From Tunicatimonas sp964551335 (GTDB lineage Bacteria; Bacteroidota; Bacteroidia; Cytophagales; Cyclobacteriaceae), in the NCBI GenBank assembly GCA_964551335.1, contig CAZKCO010000013.1:62001-126000 (forward strand): a stretch of DNA of 64,000 bases. Direction: 5' to 3'. Positions 52,605 through 61,163 of this stretch are shown here, in pieces; position 1 is the first letter of the stretch; every line of letters starts with the position of its first letter. The position numbers were made by a program, and so were the translations under genes. The notes under the pieces are model-generated. The model was given only the letters and a program-made list of their open reading frames with translations. It did not search any database and was not told the DNA's origin.

Positions 52605-54176
52605 ATGACACGATTCTTAAATAACACTCTTTTCCTGGCACTGGCCTTACTGTTGTTCGGCAGATGCTCGGAAGATACGCTGGATGTAGCCAATCCGAAT
52701 GAGATTGATGCGGCTAACTTCTTCCAAAGCGTTAATGACTTAGAGCTTTCGCTTACTTCGGTATATTCCGCCATGAAACCCCACGATTTGTTTGGGGCAG
52801 ACCTCTGGCCTAAAGTTCACTTCGGATTGCCCAAGACTGCTAACCAGGACTGGTTGGGTACCGATGGCTGGAATCAACTTTTTCGTAACGAAGTGACTAC
52901 CGATAACCCGCTGGTTCGCAACTTCTGGCGAGCGTTCTACCGGGGTGTTGCCCGGTCTAATGACTTTATCACCAACGCTAACCAGTATTTGGAGGAACAA
53001 GAGCCTTCGGCGGAGGAAACAACCCGCATCAACGAGATGATCGGCGAAGCTTCTTACTTACGGGCCTTCTACTATTTCCATATGATTCGGTTGTGGGGCG
53101 AGGACATTCCAGCCCGGGATCCGGGTGCGTTAGGTATACCCCTGATTTTGGATATAGCAGCCTCTCGCGACGATATGTTTGTAGAACGAGTTACCGTAGA
53201 CCAGGTGTACCAGCAGATAATCCGTGACCTGGAAGCTGCCGAAGCCGCGCTGCCCGATAGTTGGGAAGGCGACGATATAGCCCGCGCTGATGCTTTCGCG
53301 GCTAAAGCACTATTAGGTAAGGTATACATGAATTACGAAGACTACGCTACTGCTCAGGGCTATTTTGAGGAGATTATTAATAGCGGACAGTTCTCACTAG
53401 TTCCTTTTGAAGAATACCTGGGGCTATTCAATGGTGAAAATGAGTTTAGCTCGGAGTCACTATTTGAAATCAATTTTTCTACTGACCTGCAGGAGAATGC
53501 CTGGCAGGGAGGTTTAGGAAGTAATATTGCCCTGCAAATTTCACCTAAAGGAACTGGCTGGAGTAACGTATATCCCCACGATGTAAATGTAGTGCGTTTC
53601 GGCAATGACCCTCGTTTGCGGATCAATATGCTCGAACCCGGGGTTGATTCTGTCGTTTTTGGTGATGGTTCTACGCGAATATTAGAACCCATGGTAGGTG
53701 ATGCAAACGCACTTGGCTGGAGCTTCCGTAAATGGGTACCGACTGACTATTCGGTTTATTCTACCAACCGAAACTTTGGAGCTAACTTACCGCTTACCCG
53801 TCTGGCTGATATTTACCTCATGTATGCCGAAGCCATGAATGCCCAGGGCAACGATGCAGTTGCGGCGGAATATATGAATAAAGTACGCCGCCGGGCCTAC
53901 GGACTTGATCCGGATACCCCGGACGCCTCGGTTGATTATATGCTTAGCGGCACCCAGTTGCGGGATTCTATTCGGGAAGAACGTTTTCGGGAGTTGTTTG
54001 CCGAAGGACAGCGCTGGTACGATATTACCCGCTGGGATATTGTAGAAGAAGAATTGGCGAAGTACCCTACCGTACGGTCGGGGCCCGTCATCTTCGATCC
54101 TAGGGACTATTATCTTCCGGTGCCTCAGCAAGAACTAGACACTAACCCCAACATGAGGCGAAGCACTGGTTACTAA
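52605..54176 (+). CDS. SusD/RagB-family outer-membrane lipoprotein
   Basis: A 523-residue surface lipoprotein (lipobox GRC near residue 20). MNEAANE-like TANQDWLGTDGWNQLF and RADAFAAKALLGKVYMNYEDY give the TPR-like helical repeats of the SusD N-terminal half; ADIYLMYAEAMNAQ, EYMNKVRRRAY and RDSIREERFRELFAEGQRWYDITRW match the conserved SusD end. It forms the lid of the SusC barrel. It starts 12 bases after SusC. Confidence 0.95.
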   Translation: MTRFLNNTLFLALALLLFGRCSEDTLDVANPNEIDAANFFQSVNDLELSLTSVYSAMKPHDLFGADLWPKVHFGLPKTANQDWLGTDGWNQLFRNEVTTDNPLVRNFWRAFYRGVARSNDFITNANQYLEEQEPSAEETTRINEMIGEASYLRAFYYFHMIRLWGEDIPARDPGALGIPLILDIAASRDDMFVERVTVDQVYQQIIRDLEAAEAALPDSWEGDDIARADAFAAKALLGKVYMNYEDYATAQGYFEEIINSGQFSLVPFEEYLGLFNGENEFSSESLFEINFSTDLQENAWQGGLGSNIALQISPKGTGWSNVYPHDVNVVRFGNDPRLRINMLEPGVDSVVFGDGSTRILEPMVGDANALGWSFRKWVPTDYSVYSTNRNFGANLPLTRLADIYLMYAEAMNAQGNDAVAAEYMNKVRRRAYGLDPDTPDASVDYMLSGTQLRDSIREERFRELFAEGQRWYDITRWDIVEEELAKYPTVRSGPVIFDPRDYYLPVPQQELDTNPNMRRSTGY

Positions 54177-54208
54177 AGTTTTGGTACAAGATAAAGTTTG
54201 ATGATTAT

Positions 54209-54248
54209 ATTAGCCTTCGGGGTTTTACTCTGAAGGCTAATTTGTTTT
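54209..54248 (+). terminator. Intrinsic terminator after susD
   Basis: ATTAGCCTTC and GAAGGCTAAT form a ten-pair stem with a 13-base loop, followed by TTGTTTT. It likely ends the SusCD operon, so the next genes probably have their own promoter. Confidence 0.8.
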
Positions 54249-54253
54249 AATAA

Positions 54254-55795
54254 ATGTCTCTTATCTATTCTTTCCGATCCTCTTTATTGGCTTTTTCGCT
54301 GCTTTCCTTGATGGCCTGTACCTCCGCTACTGAAGTAGCTTCGGAAGAGCAACTGGCCCGTACATACTGCGGAAGCTGCCACGCTTTTCCCGAACCGGAT
54401 TTACTGGACCAGGCTACCTGGCAGAACAGCGTGCTACCGCAAATGGCCCTGCGAATGGGTATTGCCCCGGCGAATATAAACGATCCGAAAATTCAGCAGG
54501 CTTACTACCATCTGACCGAAGCCGGATTGTATCCTCGCCCCGCACTGATCTCTGAAGAAGAATGGAAAAAAATCGAGCAGTACTACCTGTCGCTAGCTCC
54601 TGAAAGCTTACCAACTCATTCAGATTCTCTACCTATCACCCCTCAGTTTGCAGTTCACCAGCCCGACCGTCGCCTTCCGCCCGCCGTAACCTGCGTGTAT
54701 TTTCATCAGGAAACTCAGCAAATGCTGGTAGCCGACCATACCCAGGGAAAGCTGGCACCGGTGAGCCTGGAAGCAGAGTTCCAACCACTACAAACCCACA
54801 CCAAACTGGTGAGCCATATTCAGGCAATTCCGGGTAACTCCTCCAACCAGTCAGAACTACTAGTCACGTATTTGGGGGAAAACATTAGACCTGAAGATCC
54901 GCCGTCGGGAGAGGTAGTTCGAGTTACTCTTACCTCCGATAAGGAACCAGAACACTACAAACTGGATTTACCCGACCTGGCACGCACTACGCAAGCTTTA
55001 TCAGTTGATTTACTAGGCGATACCGTCCCGGAAATACTTACCTGTAACTTTGGTTATCTTCGTGGGGGGCTGTCTTACTGGCAGAAAAATGAAGCGGGGA
55101 AATACGAAGAACAAGTGATTCGTGCAGAAGCAGGGGCCTTACAAGCTATTCCGCAGGATACAGACCAAGACGGCGACCTCGACTTGCTGGTACTGTGGGG
55201 GCAGGGCAATGAGCGCTTATCACTCTACGTAAATCAGGGGGATGGCACATTTACGGAACAGGTGCTTCAGCAATTTCCGCCCGCCTACGGCTCCAGTTAC
55301 TTTGAGTTAGCGGACTTTGACGATGATGGCCAACCGGATATTTTGTACACCTGCGGCGATAATGCGGATTATTCAACCGTACTCAAACCCTACCACGGAG
55401 TGTATGTATTTCGCAATGTAGGTGATTTCCAGCTCGAACAACAGTACTTTTTCCCGATGAACGGAGCCTACCGGGCTATTGCCCGCGATTTTGATCAGGA
55501 CGGCGACCAGGATATTGCGGCTGTTTCTTTCTTCGCTGATTACGCTCATCGACCCGAAGAAGGCTTTGTCTATCTGCAGCAACGAAAACAATTCCAGTTT
55601 CAAGCTAGTACCGTACCCGTTCACGAACTGGGTCGTTGGATTACGCTGGATGCCGGGGACATAGATCAAGATGGTGACCTCGATTTAGTGCTAGGGAACT
55701 GCTCTACGGCCGGAGGCTTCGACCGCACCCTGGACCGGCAGTGGAAAGAAGGGCCGCCCTACGTAATTTTAGAAAACCGCCATAAACCATCCTAA
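54254..55795 (+). CDS. FG-GAP/VCBS repeat lipoprotein with a c-type heme motif
   Basis: A 513-residue lipoprotein (signal to MACTS, Cys22). A CxxCH heme-binding motif at residues 39-43 (YCGSCHAFPEPDLL) suggests a small cytochrome c domain. Then come four or more Ca-binding FG-GAP/VCBS units: DTDQDGDLDLLVLWG, DFDDDGQPDILYTCG, DFDQDGDQDIAAVSFF and DIDQDGDLDLVLGNCS, forming a beta-propeller. Its start is five bases after the terminator of susD. It precedes the carbamoyltransferase cassette with a 30-base gap. Confidence 0.85.
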   Translation: MSLIYSFRSSLLAFSLLSLMACTSATEVASEEQLARTYCGSCHAFPEPDLLDQATWQNSVLPQMALRMGIAPANINDPKIQQAYYHLTEAGLYPRPALISEEEWKKIEQYYLSLAPESLPTHSDSLPITPQFAVHQPDRRLPPAVTCVYFHQETQQMLVADHTQGKLAPVSLEAEFQPLQTHTKLVSHIQAIPGNSSNQSELLVTYLGENIRPEDPPSGEVVRVTLTSDKEPEHYKLDLPDLARTTQALSVDLLGDTVPEILTCNFGYLRGGLSYWQKNEAGKYEEQVIRAEAGALQAIPQDTDQDGDLDLLVLWGQGNERLSLYVNQGDGTFTEQVLQQFPPAYGSSYFELADFDDDGQPDILYTCGDNADYSTVLKPYHGVYVFRNVGDFQLEQQYFFPMNGAYRAIARDFDQDGDQDIAAVSFFADYAHRPEEGFVYLQQRKQFQFQASTVPVHELGRWITLDAGDIDQDGDLDLVLGNCSTAGGFDRTLDRQWKEGPPYVILENRHKPS

Positions 55796-55825
55796 TTTTT
55801 GCTATTTTAGGTATAGTTCTAGCGT

Positions 55826-57730
55826 ATGAGTTCACCGCCCACCATATCTCAGCAGCGTGCTCGATGGTTCAAGATTATCGCCATTCTGCTTCCGTTCTTG
55901 CTGCTGCTGCTACTGGAAGGTGGATTACGGCTTATTGGCTACGGGAACGATTACCCGCTCTTTATAACCAGCGAAACCGATGCCGACTACTGGGTGATGA
56001 ATCCGCGGGTTTCGGAAAAGTATTTCTCCCAAAGCGCTAATGCGACCGTAGGCTATCAGGAACTCTTTCTCAAGAGTAAAGACGGTAACGCTTTCCGTAT
56101 CTTCGTGTTGGGGGCTTCTACGGCCGTAGGCTACCCCTACCTGCATAATGGCTCTTTTCACCGCTGGCTACAGCACCGATTAAACCGCACTTTTCCCGAC
56201 CGCACTATTGAAGTAATCAATCTGGCACTGACCGCGGTCAACTCCTACACCGTGCTTGATTTTGCCGAGCAATTGGTTGACTATCAGCCCGACGCCGTAC
56301 TGATCTACGCTGGGCACAACGAATACTACGGGGCGCTGGGAGTTGGCTCTACCACCGCCGTAGCCAGCAACCCTAATTTGGTTCGGCTGATACTGAAACT
56401 CCGAGAATTCCGTACAGTGCAGTTGTTTACGAATGCGTTTAGTGTATTTAGGCCGGAGGTGTCTAAATCTGAGTTGCAGGAAAACCTGATGAGGCGAATG
56501 ACGGCTGAACAGGAAATTCCTTTTGGTTCGGAATTATACGAGCGGGGAATCCGGCAGTACGAAGCCAACCTGGAGGCGACCTTATCTGTATTGCAGCAGC
56601 ATAATATTTCTACTTTTGTAAGCACCCTAGTTAGCAACGAAAAGGATTTAACTCCTTTCATCAGCGACTCTACTCAAACTGAGCAGTCGGCGGATCATTA
56701 CTACCGACTGGGGCAGAATGCTTATCGTCAGGAAGATTTCGCTGCCGCCAAGCAGCATTTTGTCCGGGCAAAAGAATTGGACCTGCTGCGTTTCCGGGCT
56801 CCCGAGGCCATGAACCAGATTGTCCGCCAATTAGCCGAACGTTTTTCTGAAGTACATTTGGTCGATAGCCGCGCCCACCTGGAAGACTATGCTAAGCACG
56901 GAATTATTGGAAACGAAACCTTGCTGGAGCACGTACACCCGAATTTGCACGGCTATTCCCTTATTGCTGATGCATTCTACCAACAATTAGAAGAAAAGCA
57001 GCTAATCAGTTCTGACTGGTCTCAAGCCAACAACTGGCCGCAGGCGTACCGGGAAATGCCCATTACCGAAGTAGATTCGCTGAAGGGCGCTTACGAAGTG
57101 ATGATGCTGAAGGAAGGCTGGCCGTTCTACCAACCTATCGCTGATTTGGACACCACCAACCGGACTCTTCCTGAAGCTATTGCCGGAGCTTTGGCCGTAC
57201 AGCAACTCACCTGGGATCAGGCGATGGAGCGCTTGTATCAACACTACTACCAAAACCAACAGTTGGCCCAGGCCCTTAAAGTAGCCGAAGCAGTTGCCTT
57301 GGAGCACCCCCGTGAGGTCCAGTTTTTCACCAAAGCCGCCGGACTAGCTCTACAGTTAGATAGCTTGGATAAAGCTGATTACCTTTTCCAACGGGCGTTA
57401 TCTTTGGAGCCTTCCGCGGCGTTAGCCCGAAAAATTGCCATCAACTTTATTAAAACCGATGCGCTGGAAGAAGCACTGCCCTATTTGCGCTATATCATGG
57501 AGCGGGAGTCTACCGACCGGCTAAGTTTCCGGTTGGCCGAAGCCATCGAGTCAATACTAGCTTTTAGCGAAGCTGAGAGTTCTAACAATACCGAAAAACT
57601 AACCCGGTTAGCGGCAAACTATCTACTTTTAGGAAAGGAGGATACGGCCGAAGTATATTTACGTAATGTGTTGGCGCAAGAACCCGCCAATGAAGAGGCA
57701 TTAAATTTACTACAACAGATACAAAACTAG
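55826..57730 (+). CDS. SGNH-hydrolase-like membrane protein with TPR repeats
   Basis: A 634-residue protein. One N-terminal membrane segment (WFKIIAILLPFLLLLLLEGG) precedes an SGNH-fold domain: LGASTAVGYPY (Ser), GHNEYYGALG (Gly-x-Asn, block III-like) and HVHPNLHGYSLI (His near residue 375). The last 200 residues carry three or more TPR units (QVFFTKAAGLALQLD-like, TDALEEALPYLRYIMER). A DUF5989 gene starts four bases after its stop. It may remove acyl groups or bind and modify a polymer. Confidence 0.8.
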   Translation: MSSPPTISQQRARWFKIIAILLPFLLLLLLEGGLRLIGYGNDYPLFITSETDADYWVMNPRVSEKYFSQSANATVGYQELFLKSKDGNAFRIFVLGASTAVGYPYLHNGSFHRWLQHRLNRTFPDRTIEVINLALTAVNSYTVLDFAEQLVDYQPDAVLIYAGHNEYYGALGVGSTTAVASNPNLVRLILKLREFRTVQLFTNAFSVFRPEVSKSELQENLMRRMTAEQEIPFGSELYERGIRQYEANLEATLSVLQQHNISTFVSTLVSNEKDLTPFISDSTQTEQSADHYYRLGQNAYRQEDFAAAKQHFVRAKELDLLRFRAPEAMNQIVRQLAERFSEVHLVDSRAHLEDYAKHGIIGNETLLEHVHPNLHGYSLIADAFYQQLEEKQLISSDWSQANNWPQAYREMPITEVDSLKGAYEVMMLKEGWPFYQPIADLDTTNRTLPEAIAGALAVQQLTWDQAMERLYQHYYQNQQLAQALKVAEAVALEHPREVQFFTKAAGLALQLDSLDKADYLFQRALSLEPSAALARKIAINFIKTDALEEALPYLRYIMERESTDRLSFRLAEAIESILAFSEAESSNNTEKLTRLAANYLLLGKEDTAEVYLRNVLAQEPANEEALNLLQQIQN

Positions 57731-57734
57731 CTAT

Positions 57735-57884
57735 ATGGAAACTATCAGGGAATTCTGGCTATTTCTCCGAACCCGTAAAAAGTACTGGCTCATTCCTACT
57801 TTTATATTATTACTACTGATTGGGTTTCTAATTGTAGCTACCAGCGGCTCGGCGTTGGCTCCGTTTATTTACTCAATTTTCTAA
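57735..57884 (+). CDS. DUF5989 small membrane protein
   Basis: A 49-residue protein read from the ATG at 57735 to TAA at 57882-57884: METIREFWLFLRTRKKYWLI, then PTFILLLLIGFLIVATSGSA, then LAPFIYSIF. A positive N-terminus and one membrane helix match DUF5989, always found beside an SxtJ-like gene. It starts four bases after the preceding stop. It is too short for many gene callers. Confidence 0.85.
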   Translation: METIREFWLFLRTRKKYWLIPTFILLLLIGFLIVATSGSALAPFIYSIF

Positions 57885-57940
57885 TGTGTTATAAATAAAC
57901 GTACCCCCAAGAGCACATAAACACATGAACACATTGTTCT

Positions 57941-58339
57941 ATGAAACTACCTAACATCATCATTACTCTATTCAGCCGAAGGCAACTACTGGAAACCAGC
58001 CTGGTGCTTGTAATACTGGGCATTATATTGGGATTTATACAGGATCAGTCTAACTGGTTTGTCGCTGCCGCAGTAGTAGCGGGTATCGGGCTGGTAGTAC
58101 CTAAATTGCTGTACCCGGTAGCGGTAGTATGGTTTACGCTGGGAAATGTACTTAGCAAGTTGGTTTCGCCACTGTTGCTAACTTTAGTCTTTCTGCTACT
58201 GATTACTCCCATCGGATTCATCCGAAGGTGGTCGGGCCACGACTCCCTGCAGTTGCGGTGGACTAAGCCCAATGATCAATCCCTCTTTAAAGAAAGAAAT
58301 CATACCTTTACGGCTTCCGACTTAAAAAACTCCTTTTGA
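57941..58339 (+). CDS. SxtJ-family membrane protein
   Basis: A 132-residue membrane protein with three segments (LETSLVLVILGIILGFI, NWFVAAAVVAGIGLVVPKLLYPVAVVWFTLG, LLLTLVFLLLITPIGFI) and the conserved RRWSGHDSLQLRW. It matches the SxtJ family, named from saxitoxin clusters. Its role is not known. It sits 38 bases before the carbamoyltransferase, the same order as seen in many bacteria. Confidence 0.82.
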   Translation: MKLPNIIITLFSRRQLLETSLVLVILGIILGFIQDQSNWFVAAAVVAGIGLVVPKLLYPVAVVWFTLGNVLSKLVSPLLLTLVFLLLITPIGFIRRWSGHDSLQLRWTKPNDQSLFKERNHTFTASDLKNSF

Positions 58340-58377
58340 GTTTAGCCAACCAATCACCTCCGTTCATTTAGTAGCTC

Positions 58378-60174
58378 GTGCGATACGTAATCCTCGGAAT
58401 TTCAGCATTCTACCACGACAGTGCCGCCGCTTTGGTGATTGATGGACAGATTATTGCGGCTGCTCAGGAGGAACGGTTTACCCGCATCAAGCACGATGCT
58501 TCGTTTCCTACTAACGCGGTGCGTTACGTATTAGCTGAAGCCGGTATTGCTATTGGTGAAGTTAATAGCATTGTATTTTACGATAAGCCGCTACTAAAAT
58601 TTGAGCGCCTGCTGGAAACCTACCACGCTATTGCTCCACAGGGTTTGAAAAGTTTTCTGACCGCTATACCCGTTTGGATTAAAGACAAACTGTTTCTGAA
58701 ACGGCTGATCCGCCGGGAGCTAACGACACTGGGTCACTTTACTGCTCCTATCCGGTTTACCGAACATCATCTGTCGCACGCCGCCAGCGCTTTCTATCCC
58801 TCTCCCTTTATCGAAGCGGCGATTCTTACCATCGACGGGGTAGGAGAATGGGCTACCACTACCATCAGCTACGGAAAGGGTAGCCAGATTAAGATGCTAC
58901 GTGAACTTCACTTTCCTCATTCAGTAGGTTTGCTGTATTCAGCCTTTACCTATTACCTGGGCTTTAGAGTCAATAGTGGCGAATACAAACTCATGGGGTT
59001 GGCACCCTACGGCGATACGGACGCAGAACAGACAAAGAACTTCCGCCAGAAAATTTTGGATGAGTTAGTTCGCCTGCACGAAGACGGCTCTATTCAGCTA
59101 AACCTGTTGTACTTCAAATTTCTAAGTGGGTTGCGAATGGCTGACGACCGGAAATGGGAACAGCTATTCGGTATTCCCCGCCGCTCGCCCGAATCCGAAA
59201 TTCGCTCCGAACACGCCAATCTGGCTCTGGCCATTCAGCAAGTTACCGAAGAAATAGTGCTACGCCTGGCTACTACCGCTCGCTCTCTCACGCAATGCCA
59301 GAACCTGGTAATGGCTGGTGGCGTAGCATTGAATAGCGTAGCTAACGGCAAGCTACTCGCTGAAAAAGTATTTGATAATATCTGGATACAACCCGCCGCG
59401 GGTGATGCGGGTGGGGCTTTAGGCGCCGCCCTGGCCGAGTGGTACATCGGGCAGCGATCCGAGCGAATTACTGAATCGCCGGATAGTATGCAGGGAGCTT
59501 ATCTGGGCCCTTCCTTTAGCAATAGAACTATCGAAAACTTGCTTTTCCGGCAGGATGGTCGCTATACGCACTACGAAAACTTCGCTGAGCTAGCCGAGGT
59601 GACCGCCCAACAACTGACTGAAGGCAAGGTGGTAGGCTGGTTTCAGGGGCGGATGGAGTTTGGCCCCCGGGCACTAGGCAACCGCAGTATTCTGGCCGAT
59701 GCCCGCTCCTCTGAAATGCAGCAGCGACTAAACCAGAAGATTAAGTTCCGGGAAAGCTTTCGTCCCTTCGCCCCCAGTGTGCTGAAAGAAGACGCACCAG
59801 ATTATTTTGACTTGGATACTGTTTCTCCCTACATGCTGTTAGTGCGCCCGGTAGCCGCCCTCCGTCGAACCCAAACAATAGCAAAATCTGCCGGTGAATG
59901 GAGAGAGCAGCTTGCCCAAGCCCGTTCGGATATTCCGGCGGTTACCCACGTGGACTTCTCGGCTCGGATTCAGACGGTAGATGACCAGACCAATCCTCGT
60001 TTCGCGCAGTTACTGCGGGCGTTTAAACAACTAACTGGTCATGGTCTTGTGGTAAATACCAGCTTCAACGTGCGCGACGAGCCGATTGTTTGCAGTCCTC
60101 AGGACGCACTCCGTTGCTTCTATCAGACTGAAATGGATATACTGATAATGGAAAATTTTCTGATCGTTAAATAA
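58378..60174 (+). CDS. Carbamoyltransferase (NodU/CmcH/SxtI-like)
   Basis: A 598-residue enzyme with a GTG start (58378). The N-terminal ATPase-type domain has ISAFYHDSAAALVIDG (His12, Asp) and QEERFTRIKHDASFP; the C-terminal YrdC-like part has GWFQGRMEFGPRALGNRS, RESFRPFAPSVL and NTSFNVRDEPIVCSP. It uses carbamoyl phosphate and ATP to carbamoylate a hydroxyl group. Members act on Nod factors, antibiotics and saxitoxin. The target here is unknown; the SGNH, DUF5989 and SxtJ partners suggest an envelope glycan or lipid. Confidence 0.92.
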   Translation: MRYVILGISAFYHDSAAALVIDGQIIAAAQEERFTRIKHDASFPTNAVRYVLAEAGIAIGEVNSIVFYDKPLLKFERLLETYHAIAPQGLKSFLTAIPVWIKDKLFLKRLIRRELTTLGHFTAPIRFTEHHLSHAASAFYPSPFIEAAILTIDGVGEWATTTISYGKGSQIKMLRELHFPHSVGLLYSAFTYYLGFRVNSGEYKLMGLAPYGDTDAEQTKNFRQKILDELVRLHEDGSIQLNLLYFKFLSGLRMADDRKWEQLFGIPRRSPESEIRSEHANLALAIQQVTEEIVLRLATTARSLTQCQNLVMAGGVALNSVANGKLLAEKVFDNIWIQPAAGDAGGALGAALAEWYIGQRSERITESPDSMQGAYLGPSFSNRTIENLLFRQDGRYTHYENFAELAEVTAQQLTEGKVVGWFQGRMEFGPRALGNRSILADARSSEMQQRLNQKIKFRESFRPFAPSVLKEDAPDYFDLDTVSPYMLLVRPVAALRRTQTIAKSAGEWREQLAQARSDIPAVTHVDFSARIQTVDDQTNPRFAQLLRAFKQLTGHGLVVNTSFNVRDEPIVCSPQDALRCFYQTEMDILIMENFLIVK

Positions 60175-60186
60175 GACACTTTTGTG

Positions 60187-61050
60187 TCAGGTTAGTTCGC
60201 GGTATACTAGTACCGGATAAGTAGCGAAATAAGAGATATCTTTTACCTTGCTGCGCTCAAAAAGACGTTCAAAGAAATTACGGCGATGGTGCAAAAGTAC
60301 CACCATATCCATACCCCGCTGAATGGCGTACTGATCTATAGCGTGCACAATGTCGTCTTTACATTCCATCTCTTCGAAAATAAAGTCAGCACTCGTAAGA
60401 GCTTCCCTAATTCGTTGCTGAAAATCTTCGTAGGTAGCCTGCTCTATCAGGCTTTTATTATGGCACATATGCACTACGTGAATTTCGGACTGGAAGGGCT
60501 CGGTAAATAATGCTAAGCGAGTTAGTGAGTCAATATCTTCTTCTTGATAATTGGTAGCGTATATGATCTTTTTGGGCACCTGGTAGCTGGCCTCAGTCGG
60601 TACGCAGAGTACCGGGCAAGGAGCCCGCTCGATCGTTTTTACAGTATTACTGCCTACGTACTCTTCAAAGACATCCTTCACCCCTGAAGTACCCATGACG
60701 ATCATAGAAAACTGATGCTCTTCAGCATAATCTACAATTTGCCGATTCATCGGTCCGTAAGTAAAGTGGTAGTCACAGGCAGCAAGCCCTTCTTTATGTT
60801 CAATCCGATAAACTTCATTAGACAGTTGTTTGAGCATATCTTCAGCATGGCCTACTAGGTTGTCAATATCATCTTGCTTGTAACGATCAGGGAGTTTCTG
60901 ACTGGAAAGAGCCGCCCCAAATTCTTCTTCGGTAAACACATGGATCAGGGTTAAACTAGCCTGATGGGCGGCACCTAGTTTAGCCGCAAATTCTACCGCA
61001 TTCAACGAACTTTCTGAAAAGTCGATCGGGCAAAGAATTCGATTCATCAT
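60187..61050 (-). CDS. Tandem universal stress protein (UspA-like)
   Basis: A 287-residue protein with two Usp domains. Domain 1 has ILCPIDFSESSLNAVEFAAKL and the ATP-binding GTSGVKDVFEEYVGSNTVK motif (G2xG9xG(S/T)). Domain 2 (IIYATNYQEEDIDSLTRLALF) has a degraded end. It ends 13 bases from the convergent carbamoyltransferase stop. Universal stress proteins bind ATP and respond to starvation or oxidative stress. Confidence 0.9.
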   Translation of the reverse strand: MMNRILCPIDFSESSLNAVEFAAKLGAAHQASLTLIHVFTEEEFGAALSSQKLPDRYKQDDIDNLVGHAEDMLKQLSNEVYRIEHKEGLAACDYHFTYGPMNRQIVDYAEEHQFSMIVMGTSGVKDVFEEYVGSNTVKTIERAPCPVLCVPTEASYQVPKKIIYATNYQEEDIDSLTRLALFTEPFQSEIHVVHMCHNKSLIEQATYEDFQQRIREALTSADFIFEEMECKDDIVHAIDQYAIQRGMDMVVLLHHRRNFFERLFERSKVKDISYFATYPVLVYRELT

Positions 61051-61163
61051 AGGTTAAAATTATTTTATACCTGAAGGTACAAAGTTTCCTGCTGATATTT
61101 CGACGGACTGGAAAATTGCAAAAAATTAGTTACTAACTAAAGTCCTTTATGATGGACAATGTA

